Shown piece after piece: positions 39,986 through 51,507 of a stretch of 64,000 nt of DNA. Origin of the DNA: Ahaetulla prasina (lineage: Eukaryota > Chordata > Lepidosauria > Squamata > Colubridae); contig NC_080548.1 in NCBI RefSeq assembly GCF_028640845.1, positions 5,636,314 to 5,700,313 on the forward strand, in the 5' to 3' direction. Made by a program: the position numbers and the translations under genes. Position 1 is the first letter of the stretch, and each line of letters begins with the position of its first letter. The notes below the pieces were generated by a model, which ran no database searches, had not been told where the DNA came from, and saw only the letters and a program-made list of their open reading frames with translations.

Positions 39986-40110
39986 ATTGATGCAGGCTTT
40001 CACAGTCAGCGTCAATGCAATACTGCAGAGCTTCTGGGCTAATAGGCCATGCTCTAATTATTTGGCATTCTGACATTTCGCTAGCAACTGTGGCTGAAAT
40101 CTTCAGAGGT
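39986..40110. repeat. Unclassified dispersed repeat
   Basis: GCAGGCTTTCACAGTCAG...GACATTTCGCTAGCAACTGTGGCTGAAATCTTCAGAGG. I recall this as a widely dispersed squamate sequence but cannot place its class. Confidence 0.4.
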
Positions 40111-40440
40111 GAAAATTGTCTGCTCTGTAGCCCACCTCTTGGCAGGTTATAGACAATATACAAAAGTTTGCTGTGAAAAGTCAGGACAGAAAATAATTAG
40201 ATCACAACCTATCAGCCTGCATGTTCATCACCATTGAATTTCCTCCCTCCCTCCCTCCCTTATAAGAGAATACAAAAGAGCAAAGATCAAGACCAAATAA
40301 TTACACAATAATCAATCAGTCAGTCTGTTGGTATCAGCTCATCCCCCATTAGGAACTCAGTTCCTAATGGCCACCAAAATGCCAGTAAAATGGGGGCAGG
40401 GTGTGTTTCTGAGAGGTAGCAATTCCAAAGTGTGGATACC
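40111..40440. other. No recognised feature
   Basis: Unassigned apart from a short (CCCT)n run at about 40241-40260. Confidence 0.4.
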
Positions 40441-40790
40441 AGTGGTGAAATTCACATTATTTTACTACCAGTTCTGTGAGTGTGGCTTGGTGGGTGTGGC
40501 AGGGGAAGGATACTGCAAAATCCCCATTCCCTCCCCACTCCTGGGGGAAGGGTATTGTAAAATCTCCATTCCCACTCTACTCTGGGGCCAGCCAGAGGTG
40601 GTATTTGCCAGTTCTCTGAACTACTCAAAATTTCCACTCCTGGTTCTCCAAACTGTTCAAAACTTCTGCTACCGGTTCTCTAAACTATTCAACATTTCTG
40701 CTACCAGTTCTCCAAACTGCTCAACATTTCCACTACCGGTTCTCCAGAACCTGTCAGAACCGGCTGGATTTCACCCCTGGTGGATACCCC
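40441..40790 (-). repeat. Interspersed repeat, AACCGGTAGCGG family
   Basis: The minus strand opens with GGGGTGAAATCCAGCCGGTTC and carries several near-tandem units of GAGAACCxGTAGxxxAAxTTTTGAxxAGTT. It ends with CACCAAGCCACACTCACAGAACTGG. The outer ends match those of 3180-4420. Confidence 0.75.
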
Positions 40791-40925
40791 ACTAAGCAGA
40801 TGCACCTACAAGCTTGCCCCTGTTATTTTATTTCATGACAGTGAGGGGGTAACAAGCAGATTTTTCTAATTCCTTTCAGATATTATATTAGGAAAATACT
40901 ATGATAGGAACATGAATGTACTACA

Positions 40926-41318
40926 ACAGGTAGTCCTTGACTTACGACCATAACTGAGTCCAACATTTCTGTTGCTAAGTGAGAAAGTTGCTAAGTGAAT
41001 TTTGTCCCATTTTACAACCTTTCCTGCCACAGTTGTTAAGTGAATCATTGCAGGTGTAAAGTTAGTAACATGGCTGTTAAGTGGATATGGCTTCCCCATT
41101 AGCTTTGCCTCTCAGAAGGTTACAAAAGGTGATCACATGACCCTGGTACGCTGCAACATAAATATGAATCAGTTGCCAAGCGTCTAAATTTTGATCACGT
41201 GACCACAAGGATGCTGCAACAGTTGTAAGTGTGAAAAACGGTTGTATCTCCCTTTTTAAGTGCAGTTGTAACTTTGAAAGGTCACTAAGTGAACTGTTGT
41301 AAGTCAAGGACTACCTGT
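40926..41318. mobile_element. TIR (MITE-like) element, full copy
   Basis: 393 bp. ACAGGTAGTCCTTGACTTAC at the left is repeated in perfect inverse at the right (GTAAGTCAAGGACTACCTGT). The interior is also partly self-complementary around GATCAC-TGACC. There is no transposase frame. Flanks do not show a clear duplication (TACTACAA left, AATAGTAT right), so the superfamily stays open. Confidence 0.82.
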
Positions 41319-41339
41319 AATAGTATTTGTGCTGAATTC

Positions 41340-41534
41340 AGGCTTCATAGTGTCCCATGTCTCCAAAGGTTGAAGAATTTTCAACCAGTGATAATAGGAA
41401 TTCAATTGGACATTAAAGCAGACTTATGGAAGGCTGTCCAGGTAAAGAAGGCTGCTCTTGCTCACTTTACCCTGGTTGTGGGGATGTGCAAGAATAAATA
41501 TTACTTCCTGTGGCTGGAACCTTTGGGCTTAGGT
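41340..41534 (+). other. Possible isolated exon (weak)
   Basis: A plus-strand frame reads SVPCLQRLKNFQPVIIGIQL and continues IKADLWKAVQVKKAALAHFTLVV, then KNKYYFLWLEPLGLG. The composition looks more protein-like than that of neighbouring frames. It is preceded by GCTGAATTCAG (acceptor-like) and followed by TTAG|GTAAGG (donor-like). I do not recognise the protein. It may equally be a captured exon or a repeat frame. Confidence 0.25.
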
Positions 41535-41576
41535 AAGGTCTTAATGTGAGGGTTGTGCGAAGCATTTGATGGAGAT

Positions 41577-41702
41577 CCCAAAGGTGCTTTTTTTCAGGAG
41601 ACAACTGGACTTTCTTGGTTTTTTTGAAGACATTTCACTTCTTATCCAAGAAGCTTCCTCAGCCTCTTGAAAAAAAGCACCTTTGGGGCAACCATGACCT
41701 AC
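41577..41702. repeat. Repeat with ~22-bp inverted ends
   Basis: CCCAAAGGTGCTTTTTTTCAGGAG at the left is mirrored by CTCTTGAAAAAAAGCACCTTTGGG at the right. The centre holds AAGACATTTCACTTCTTATCC and AAGAAGCTTCCTCAG. Confidence 0.65.
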
Positions 41703-41819
41703 CGGACTGGCTGAGATGACTGAGAATTTCCATATTTGATAGTGATATTTTGCAATTCGTGGCATGTAAGACAAGCATATATATAAATATATAAGCATAC
41801 AAGATAAGGTTATATATTT

Positions 41820-41905
41820 ATATTTATACTTACTTAGTATTTTTGAACAATGCCATCTTCCCCAAAGAGGGACTCTGGGTGGTGTATTATATTTTAACAA
41901 TATAA
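41820..41905 (-). mobile_element. LINE 3' tail, L2-like
   Basis: The minus strand reads CACCACCCAGAGTCCCTCTTTGGGGAAGATGG, resembling the L2 3' hairpin (compare 10161, 49520 and 63427). An A/T-rich tail follows. Confidence 0.5.
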
Positions 41906-42221
41906 TATTAAAATATGAAACAGTAAATATAAAAGTTAAAAAATTAAGAGGGAGTAAGAGATTAAAGTTTGTAAAAAGACTAAGGGAGGGCTTTTAGAAT
42001 TATAAAACAGATGACAGTTAAAGTGGAACTATAAATGGATAGCCAAGAGAATGACTTGGATAATGATTCCTTATTGGATTTACAAAGGAGATTTGCTAAA
42101 GCCCTGAAGAAACCTATGAGATGGGGAAAAAAAAACTGAAGAGAGATTTGGTCCTAGGACAACATCTGATTGAATTAAAGATCAAGACTGCTAGAAACGA
42201 AAGGAAGGAGTACAAAGGTGT
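41906..42221. other. Unassigned; short frame from 42033
   Basis: A plus-strand ATG at about 42033 starts a short acidic-then-basic frame (MDSQENDLDND...) of a few dozen codons. It is too short to judge and resembles no family I can name. Confidence 0.25.
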
Positions 42222-42314
42222 TTTTTTTTTAATATCATTTTTTTAATTTTATAAACAAACAAATATACAATACATAATCAGTCATTCAATGTATCATCTA
42301 GGTGTTTCTCCTGT

Positions 42315-42871
<557 letters not shown>

Positions 42872-44349
42872 TTATCTTCATCATTTCTTGATATTTTCTA
42901 TTCATTGTAACATTTTCCACACATTATTCACTTATTATAACATTCTCTTGCTTACTATTAATACATTTATCTATCTTCACTTTCCCCTTTCTTCTTCCAT
43001 TGTTTTATTACAACATTTGCTCTATCTATATCTCTTCTCTAACCAATGGTAAAAATTTTCTCCATATCTTAAAATATTCTGACTCCTCTTTTTCTTTAAT
43101 TATCAAGTCAATCTATTCATTTCTGCACAATCTAACATTTTCTTAATTACTTCCTCTTCTGAAGGGATTTTTTCTGCTTTCCATCTTTGCATGAATACTA
43201 TCCTCGCTGCAGTTATTATATATTTTCTTCACTAATTTTCTCTGGTAGTATACCCAATAGGAACAGTTCAGGTTTTAAATCAATATGTTATTGGAGCATT
43301 TCTTCTAACCAAGTTTTAATTCTAATCCAATAATTTCTCGCTTCTGGACATCCACCACATATGATTCTAGTGTCTGATGGCATTTTCAACATTTAGCTGA
43401 TTTATTTTTAAACATTTTTGCCAATTTTTCAGGTGGCATGTGCCATCTGTAAAACATTTTTCTATTGATTCTCTTTATATGCTGTGGACATTGTTAATTT
43501 GTAATTCCTTTCCCATAGCTGCTACCATTTCTCTAACTCAATTGAGTGTCCAAATTTTTTTGCCCAAGCTATCATTGTTTCTTTTACTTGCTCTTCTTCT
43601 AATTCAATACTAAGTAAATAATTATAAATTCGTAAAATTATTTTATCATCTGTTCCTGTGAGTATCCTATCCAGATCTGTCATTTCTAAATAAAACCATA
43701 TAATTTCACATCTTTTTCATGTCTTGTTTGTATTTGCATATGTGTATACCAATCCATCTCAATCCCTTGATCTTCGAGGCTCCAGTGACGTCACCCTCCT
43801 GCTGGGTGCTCTAACAGAGCACTCCGTGTTAGAAGATTGTAAAAGTCAGTGAAACAGAAAAAAAATCACTGTTCACTGAGCTTAGCATAACCTCTGGGTG
43901 AAAGAGGTTATCAGAGTTGTGGGAAAGTGGCAGGTCTGACAGGGGGTTTGCTCTCAAGAGCGAATTTTCCTGGATTTATGATCCCACCGAATTCCACTCC
44001 CTCCAACTTCAGCACGCTCCTGTTTTTATCAGGAAAAAGGAGTGGGAATGTCGCTTCTGCTCTAAAGGACTTATTAAATTGATTGATATTCTAAGCAGAC
44101 GGGAATTTCACAAGCGTTCGATCTTTGATGTAGAATCAGCACGGCAAGTACCGACTCCCTTTTTGAAACTTGAAACCTTTCTTTGTCTTTGATTAATTGA
44201 CTTTTAAAATGGCGTCTGAAAGTGAAAGTAAAAATTTTTAGTACGATGAAGCAACGTTATTTGTGGATTGTTACAAACGGAGTTTTTTTATACTGAAAGG
44301 AGGGAAGGAGAGTTATTAAGTTTGAATTCCTGATTCTTTTGAAGACAGA

Positions 44350-45375
44350 ATGGCAGCTAAACCTTTAAAGCCTTCTGGAAGAAGGGGATCTGAACCAAGT
44401 CTTGAGGAAATATTGAAAGAACAATTAAAACTTTCTGAAGATAGGCAAAAAGAGATGATGGAGAATTTTAATGCAAAAATAAGAGAAGATATTCTTATGG
44501 CAGTTCAAGGACTGAGTAAAAAAATTGAAGGATTGGAAGTGGAAATGCAACAGATCTCTCAGTCAAATAAGCATTTAGAAGACAAAATGAAAGGTGTTCA
44601 GAAAAAAGTGGATCAAAATGAAGATCAGGTTGTGATATTACAATATAAACTTATGGAAGGAGCTCTTAGAATTCGTGGTATGCAAGAAGAGCGAGGAGAA
44701 GACTTAAGAAAAATTATATCAGAAGCATTGGCTGAATTTATTGAAGTGGACCCCCAAGAGGTAGCTTACCAAATTGATAAAATATATAGAGTTAATTCCT
44801 GGATTGCAAGACAGAGAAAGCTTCCTCGGGACATTGTGGTTTATTTTGTGAAAAGGACTATGAGAAATCAGATTCTGCAAGTTTCATATCAGACAACTTT
44901 AAAAATTGGAGAACAGGAGTTGAAGGTGTTGAAAGAGATTCCTTCAAAGATGTTAAGAGACAGGAATGAATTTGCTTTTTTTACACAAGAACTTAAAAAA
45001 CATCAGATTCAATTCAGATGGGAGGTGCCAGTTGGACTGACAGTATTCTATCAAGGAAGGAGATATAGAATTGACACTGTTTTAAAGGCAAAGGATTTTC
45101 TTTCTACAGTTTTGAAAGTCGAAATAGAAGTGATAGAAAAACTTCAAGAGACTCAAGAAGGTGTGGTGATCCAAGAGCCTTTATTGCTGCCAGTATTAGA
45201 GGAACCACAAGAGCAAAGGGTGACAAGAGGAGCCCTTAAGCGTAAAGAAGAGCAACAGTCTCAAAGTAAAAGTCAGGATCCCAGTATGGAAGCTGTGGGA
45301 GGAGCTAGACGGAAGATACCGGAGGAGGAGCTGTTGTCTGCTTCAAAGCTTCAGGAGGCCAGTAATGGCAAATAG
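44350..45375 (+). CDS. L1 ORF1 protein, intact (341 codons)
   Basis: The only complete LINE protein frame in the window. Residues about 1-25 are a basic head (KPLKPSGRRGSEPS). A coiled coil spans about 30-110 (KEQLKLSEDRQKEM through EDKMKGVQKKVDQNEDQ). The RRM runs from VVILQYKLMEGALRIRGMQEE to KLPRDIVVYFVKR, and the C-terminal domain from KEIPSKMLRDRNEFAFF to YQGRRYRIDTVLKAKDFL. An acidic and basic tail follows. Family role: trimeric RNA-binding chaperone coating L1 RNA. The start is the ATG after GAAGACAGA. The stop at 45375 overlaps the presumed ORF2 ATG at 45365 by 11 bases in another frame. Confidence 0.93.
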   Translation: MAAKPLKPSGRRGSEPSLEEILKEQLKLSEDRQKEMMENFNAKIREDILMAVQGLSKKIEGLEVEMQQISQSNKHLEDKMKGVQKKVDQNEDQVVILQYKLMEGALRIRGMQEERGEDLRKIISEALAEFIEVDPQEVAYQIDKIYRVNSWIARQRKLPRDIVVYFVKRTMRNQILQVSYQTTLKIGEQELKVLKEIPSKMLRDRNEFAFFTQELKKHQIQFRWEVPVGLTVFYQGRRYRIDTVLKAKDFLSTVLKVEIEVIEKLQETQEGVVIQEPLLLPVLEEPQEQRVTRGALKRKEEQQSQSKSQDPSMEAVGGARRKIPEEELLSASKLQEASNGK

Positions 45376-48300
45376 AATCTTGTCATGGAATGTTAATGGC
45401 TTGAATTCAGCTCAGAAAAGAAGGAAAATATTTCACTACTTGAAACAATTAAAAATGATGTGATTTGTTTGCAAGAGACACATATAAAATTATCAGACCA
45501 AAAATATTTAATTAATTCAAAATTGGGTAACCATTTTGTTGCATCAGCTTTGGAAAAGAAGCATGGAATTGTTGTATATATCAGGAAGGATATACCAGCT
45601 AAGTTAATTGAGGCAGATATTCAAGGAAGATTTATTGCTATTGAACTGGTGATAGATGCAAAAAAGACTTTGCTGATAGGTATTTATGCACCTAAGCAGC
45701 AACAAGAAAAGTTTTACAAAATGTTACATGAGAGGTTGACCCTCTGGGATTATAGTTCGTTTATTTTATTAGGAGACTGGAATGGAGTAATTGATACAAG
45801 AAGGGATAAGAGAACCTCCTCCAAGAAGATACCTATACATGCAAAATTACCAAAATCCTTTTTTGAAATGATGGAAGACTTTGAGTTTAGAGATATATGG
45901 AGGTTACGGATATATGGTTGGCATATAACTTAAGGAAGAAACAGAAAGCACGTGTCATACAAAAAATAGAATATAAAGGTAAAGAGATATATCAACAGGA
46001 TAAAATTAAAAAGGCATTCTCAGAATTTTATACTGCACTATATGCAAAAGACAAAATATTGAATAGGGACATTTATGATTATTTGAAAGATTATAAGGTT
46101 AATATTCTAACATTAGAACAGAGGGAGGAGCTGAATCGGCCGATAGCTACTGGAGAAATAGTGGAGGCAATTAAACAATTAAAATGGGAAAACCCTGGTA
46201 CAGATGGTCTTACAGCAACTTATTATAAAAACACAGGATGAAATATTAGGCCCACTTAAAGAATTATTTAATCAGATACAATTAGAGTGGGAATACCCCG
46301 TCATGGAAAACATCTTTTATTTCACTGATACCAAAAGAGGAGCAAGATTGCTCTAAACCTGGTAACTACAGGCCGATTTCACTTTTAAATAATGATTATA
46401 AGATTTTTGTAAAAATAATAGCAAATAGATTAATGTTAGTTTTACAACAAAGAATTCATACTGATCAATCTGGTTTTATAAAAGGGAGGCAGATGAGGAA
46501 TAATGTCAGACAGATTATTAATATATTGGAATATTTGGAAAAGAAGAATACTTCAGCGGCACTTATTTTTTTGGATGCAGAGAAAGCCTTTGATCGATTG
46601 CATTGGGATTTTTTATTTAAATTAATAGAGAAAATGCAATTTGGAGACTGTTTTATTAGAATAATTAAAGCGATTTATGGAGAGCAAACAGCACAGATTA
46701 TAGTAAATGGTAGCTTGACAGAAGTTATTAAGATTGCGAAAGGAACGAGACAGGGATGTCCCTTATCACCATTATTGTTTGTTTTGACTCTGGAACCATT
46801 ATTAGATAAAATACGAGAATTAATGAAAATAGAGGGAATTAAGATTAGACAATATGAGTATAAAGTTAGAGCTTTTGCAGATGATGTAGTGGTTACGTTA
46901 ACGAATCCTATAAATTCAAGTAGATTTTTGTTGGAAGTAATTGATAAATATGGAAAGGTATCAGGATTTAAAATAAATCAGAATAAAACAAAAGTGATAA
47001 TTAAAAATATGTCTATACAACAGAAACAAAAACTAGAGGAAATGACAGGATTTGAGGTAGTAAAAAAGGTTAAATAATTAGGGGTCTATATTACCTCATC
47101 GAACAAGAAACTTTATAAGAATAATTATGACTTGCTATGGCAAAAAGTTCAGAATGATATGAGTGGCTGGAAGAAATTGCAGTTATCCCTATTGGGAAGG
47201 ATTGCGGCTATTAAAATGAATGTGTTACCTAGATTTTTGTTTCTGTTCCAGATGATACCAATAATTAAAAGGATAAAATTTGGAAGATTGGCAGATTGGG
47301 ATTAATAAATTTATATGGCAGGGTAAAAAGGCGAGGGTTAAAATGAAAATAATACAGGACTCACGGGAAAGAGATGGTTTAAGAATGCCTAACTTGAAAT
47401 TATATTATGAAGCAGTAGCCCTTTCAGTAATAAGTGACTGGTTTAACTTAACAGAGGAAAGAATTTTGAATATAGAAGGTTATGACTTGTTATATGGATG
47501 GCATGCGTATTTATTTTATGAAAAAAGTGGATAGGGCTTTTAAGAATCATGTGTTGAGAAGTGCTCTTTATGGTCTGGAAAAAATATTCCTATAAATTAG
47601 AATACAAGATTCCTATATGGGCGAGCCCTAGGCATGCAATAGAGAATATAAATATAGAACAGAAACAGGAAATGATTACTTATAAAGAACTTTTGTATGC
47701 TGAAGGAGGTAGATTGCAATTAAAATCATTACAGGTATTAAATGAAGAAGGGAGGAATTATACTTGGTTTCAATATGGGCAAATAAGTGCTAGATGGAAA
47801 GAAGATCAAAAAATTGGTATAATGCAAAGGGAGGAAAATTTAATGAAGCAAATTAGAAATCAGACCCAGGAGCATATAAAGAGATTGTATAATGTGTTGC
47901 TTGAAATAGATTCGGAAAAGGATTTGGTAAAGGATTGTATGATAAAATGGGCACAGAATATTCAGGAACCAATAATGTTGGAAACATGGGAGAAAATTTG
48001 GGTTAGAAATGTTAAGTTTACACAAGCACAGAATTTAAGGGAAAATTTTTATAAGATGTTTTATAGATGGCACTTAGATCCCAAAAAATTATCATGTATG
48101 TATCCTAATATCCAAGCGAGATGTTGGAGGTGTGATTGTGATGATGCTACATATTTTCATATTTGGTGGACTTGCAAGAAAATTAAGGTCTTTTGGATAA
48201 GAATTTGGTGGATTATTCAAAATGTACTGAAGAAGAAGATAAAGTTCCTGCCACAATTTTTCCTTTTGGGAATTATAACGGATTGTACAGGGATTGAGAC

Positions 48301-48541
48301 TAAATTGATTCTGAATTTAATAACAGCAGCAAGACTGTTGATTGGACAATACTGGAAGAAAGAAGAGATACCTACAATAGAAGAATGGATATTGAAAGTT
48401 ATTAATCTGGCTGAGATGGCTAAAATCTCAGCGTTTTTAAAAGACAATACGCAGGAAAGATATTTAATTGAATGGAAAAAATGGATTGATTATCTACAAA
48501 ACAGATATCAGATTAAGAAATATCAGATTGCCTTTGAATAA
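45365..48541 (+). pseudogene. L1 ORF2 (endonuclease-RT), deleted and frameshifted
   Basis: Begins MANRILSWNVNGLNS, the APE endonuclease start. One base is lost near 45450, after which VICLQETHI (catalytic QET) and FILLGDWNGVID follow to 45933. A deletion then joins the endonuclease to the pre-RT linker (KKQKARVIQKIEYKGK), removing roughly 0.6-0.7 kb. That stretch contains the endonuclease SDH end. RT survives in 46433-47077, with LIFLDAEKAFDRLHW, GTRQGCPLSPLLFVLTLEPL and FADDVVV. Breaks follow at 47077 and 47534. The final frame, 47561-48541, holds the C-terminal Cys-rich segment CWRCDCDDATYFHIWWTC. The enzyme is dead because the nuclease is incomplete. Confidence 0.9.
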
Positions 48542-48659
48542 TTAGAAAGTTATTTTATGTAATGGGGAGGGGGTTGGGAGATGAAAAGCTTTGGATGTGG
48601 TTATTTGGATTGGAAGGGAAAATTTTATTCTATGTTTGGTTTATGTATAACAATACCTT

Positions 48660-48776
48660 GTGATTGACCCGGGAAGCTGGGGGGGGAGGGGAAGGGTTTT
48701 TTTTTTGGGGGAGGGAGGGGGAAAAAAGGGGGAAAAATGTTTTTGTTTTTTAAAACTCTTTCAATAAAAAAAAAAT
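48660..48776 (+). other. L1-B G-rich 3' UTR and poly(A)
   Basis: GGGAAGCTGGGGGGGGAGGGG, then further G runs, then AAAACTCTTTCAATAAA and an A-tail, ending at the duplication. It parallels 7030-7135. Confidence 0.8.
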
Positions 48777-48902
48777 ATCCCTTGATCTTCTAGTTCTTGT
48801 TTCCCTCTCAATTCCCCCCTTATCTGTTAATACATCTTTATATCTAAGAATATTTCTAAAATTAATAATATTTGGATGTATTAATGCTTCCATTGTTGAT
48901 AA

Positions 48903-49590
48903 TGCACGGTCACTCACGCCCTCGTGACGTCTCGCCTGGATTACTGCAATGCTCTCTACATGGGGCTCCCCTTGAGGGGCATCCAGAGGCTTCAGTTAGT
49001 CCAGAATGCGGCTGCGCGGGTGATAGAGGGAGCCCCTCGTGGCTCCCGTGTGACACCTATCCTGCGCGGACTGCACTGGCTACCTGTGGCCTTCCGGGTG
49101 CGCTTCAAGGTGCTGGTGACAATCTTTAAAGCGCTCCATGGCATAGGGCTGGGCTATTTATGGGACCGCCTACTGCTACCAAATACCTCTCACCGACCCG
49201 TGCGCTCTCACAGAGAGGGACTCCTCAGGGTGCCGTCAGCTAGGCAGTGCTGTCTGGTGACACCCAGGGGAAGGGCCTTCTCTGTGGGGGCTCCCACCCT
49301 CTGGAACGAACTCCCTCCAGGACTTCGTCAATTTCCGGACCTCTGAACCTTTCGTCGCGAGCTTAAAACACACTTATTCATCTGCGCAGGACTGGATTAG
49401 ATTTTAAAGTAACTGGTTTTAAGGGGTTTTTACTATTTATACTGGTTTTAATGATTTGGCTATAGAATAAGTTTTTTAATTGTCGTTTTAATCTGTATTT
49501 ATATGTATTTTAACTGCCTGTGAACCGCCCTGAGTCCTTAGGGAGATAGGGCGGTATATAAATATGAAAAATAAAATAATAAAAATAAAT
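48903..49590 (+). mobile_element. L2-clade LINE 3' end
   Basis: Inserted in L1-A RT sequence, which resumes at 49591 (CCATATTGGTATTTTC). It carries the L2 RT C-terminus and a 3' UTR ending in the hairpin GCCCTGAGTCCTTAGGGAGATAGGGC and TATAAATATGAAAAATAAA. It is 5'-truncated. Its flanking duplication is too short to call surely (possibly GATAA). Confidence 0.88.
48924..49346 (+). pseudogene. L2 ORF2 C-terminus (140 codons)
   Basis: Reads TSRLDYCNALYMGLPLRGIQ, then LQLVQNAAARVIEGAPRGSR, a LHWLPVAFRVRFKVLVTIFKALHG block and SVGAPTLWNELPPGLRQ. This is the region after the RT palm in L2/CR1-group LINEs and contains no catalytic residues. The natural stop follows a one-base shift after FPDL. The related fragment at 63079-63486 contains the last third of the same region. 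Confidence 0.88.
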
Positions 49591-50010
49591 AACCATATTG
49601 GTATTTTCAAATAGTATTTATCTCTGATCTTCTCCCATGCCAATAACTATGCATTTCTTACATAGTGTCTTTGAAAATATATGCATCTTGTTTCTACCAT
49701 CCATAAGAATGCTGCCATCCCAATTGTAAATCGTCCTTCCAAAATTAATAATCTTGTATTTCTTAGTTCAATCCATTCTCTCATCCAAGTCAACACTGCT
49801 GCCTGGTAATATAATTCCCAATTTGGCAGTCAAATCCACCCCGCAATCTCGCATCCTGTAACATTTTTATGTTAATTCTCCCCTTCTTCCCTTGCCATAT
49901 AAACTTCCTTATTATTTTATTAGGGTTTTCAAAACAAGTCTTTTCCACTTTTATTGGAATTATCTGAAATAGAAACAATAGTCTCGGTAATATATTCATC
50001 TTAATTATTG

Positions 50011-50558
50011 TGGTAAAAGAGAAGTCGAAGATATCTCACATGTCTTATTGTACTGTGATAACTCACAGAGATTGTGAGTCAATATATATTCTCCCCTTAC
50101 TAGCGAGATTGCCAGGAAGGACAGATGACTTTTATGTAGACTTTCTCCTCCAAGACTCAAATTTGGCTACTACACATGCAGTGGCAAAATTTTGTGTTGC
50201 TGCAATGTCCACAAGAAAAAAATTGGTTACTGAATAATAGATGTCAACTGACGCCAACTTTTTGGAGATATATATAACAGTTATGGGAAACATACATTTA
50301 CTCACATACCTGACGGTTCTACATGCATGTAAATTAGGAAGGGACTCTATAGGTTGAGATCATGTATTTTAATCTTAGGAACGGTACTAGACACGATTGA
50401 TGTAATAGCATTTTAATCTTAAGTTACATAACATATAACTGGTTTTTATCATAGATTTTATTTGATATGTATTATTTTATTCTTGAATTTATAATTGTAT
50501 ATTTACTGAGTGTTTTTTATTTGTTCTGGCCTATGGCTGTAATAAATTTACTTACTTC
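50011..50558 (+). mobile_element. Unclassified LINE 3' end with 14-bp TSD
   Basis: Flanked by CATCTTAATTATTG at 49997-50010 and 50559-50572. The start encodes VEDISHVLLYCDNSQR and, after gaps, VAKFCVAAMSTRKK. That is a Cys/His end typical of LINE C-termini (HVLLxC). It finishes with GGCCTATGGCTGTAATAAATTTACTTACTT. The family was not identified; it resembles neither the L1 nor the CR1 copies in this window. Confidence 0.7.
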
Positions 50559-50938
50559 CATCTTAATTATTGCGATCTTTCCCCTTCTTCCATTTCTCCA
50601 AATCATTCTCAATTTGTCTTTTTAGATTATAATAATTATCTTCTTTTATCACTACACAGTTAATTGTATTCCTAAATATTTTACTTTCTTCACAATTTGT
50701 ATATCTAATTTCTCCTTTAGGTCTCTTTTTTGCTTTTATGTAATATTTTTCACCAATATGTTTGTTTTTTCTTTATTTATTTTTAAATCTGCCACCTTTC
50801 AATACTCTTCTATTTGTTCTAGTAATTTAGGACCTGTTATTTGAGGTTCCTCCAAAATAAGCACCAAATCATCTGCAAAGGCCTATAGCTTATATTCTTC
50901 TTTTTTAATTTTCATCCCTTTTATTTCTTCATTCCGTC

Positions 50939-51328
50939 TTATATTTCTAATGTTTCTAATGTCAAGACAAATAACAACGGAGGTAACGGATACCCTTGTC
51001 TTGTTCCTTTCATTATGTTGACTTTTTCTGTCATCTCTCCATTCATCTTTGCTGATTGTTTATTGTAAATTGTTTTTATCATGTTTATAAATCTCTCCCC
51101 AAAATCCATTATCTGTAATTGCTTTATCATAAACTGCCAATTCACTTTGTCAAATGCTTTTTGTGCATCTAAAAATATCATCACCATTTGTTTTTCTGGG
51201 TGTACCTCATAATATTCCAAGGTATTCAAAATTATCCTCATATTATCTCTAATTTGTCTTTTGGGTAAAAAGCCATTTTGATCCATATGAATAAATTCAT
51301 TTAATAATCTCTTTAATCTGTTCGTCAT
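50939..51328 (-). pseudogene. L1-A reverse transcriptase core fragment (129 codons)
   Basis: Shows LLNEFIHMDQNGFLPKRQIRDN, VMIFLDAQKAFDKVNWQF (first catalytic Asp) and GTRQGYPLPPLLFVLTLE, where the usual CPLSP is YPLPP. The AFADD-type box continues in another frame just below (about 50880). It joins upstream to the segment ending at 58072. Confidence 0.87.
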
Positions 51329-51507
51329 TATTGAAGCAAAAATCTTTTTTTTAAAGTTTTTTTCTTTTTTCTTTTCTTATACATATGTTGTAAATGTACA
51401 TTCTCTTGTCCATAAATAATCATACATATTTTTTCTGAAGAAAGAACAAAGGTAAAACATTTTAATTACATTCAGGGTTGCTCTTCTACCCTTTCTTTCC
51501 CTTCATT

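Larger units (their letters stand above)
43776..48776 (+). mobile_element. L1-B: L1 LINE with 14-bp TSD
   Basis: Flanked by ATCCCTTGATCTTC at 43762-43775 and 48777-48790. It has a 5' UTR of about 570 bp beginning GAGGCTCCAGTGACGTCACC, an intact ORF1, and an ORF2 with an internal deletion and frameshifts. The G-rich 3' UTR ends CTTTCAATAAAAAAAAA. At 5.0 kb it is about 0.7 kb shorter than expected, because sequence between the endonuclease and RT is missing near 45905-45950. It is inserted in the opposite orientation to its host L1-A. Confidence 0.92.

Noticed and set aside
41577..41702. Hammerhead-ribozyme-like motif in the inverted-end repeat
   Set aside because: The conserved CUGAUGA and GAAA core nucleotides are not present in the needed order; only a loose resemblance remains.
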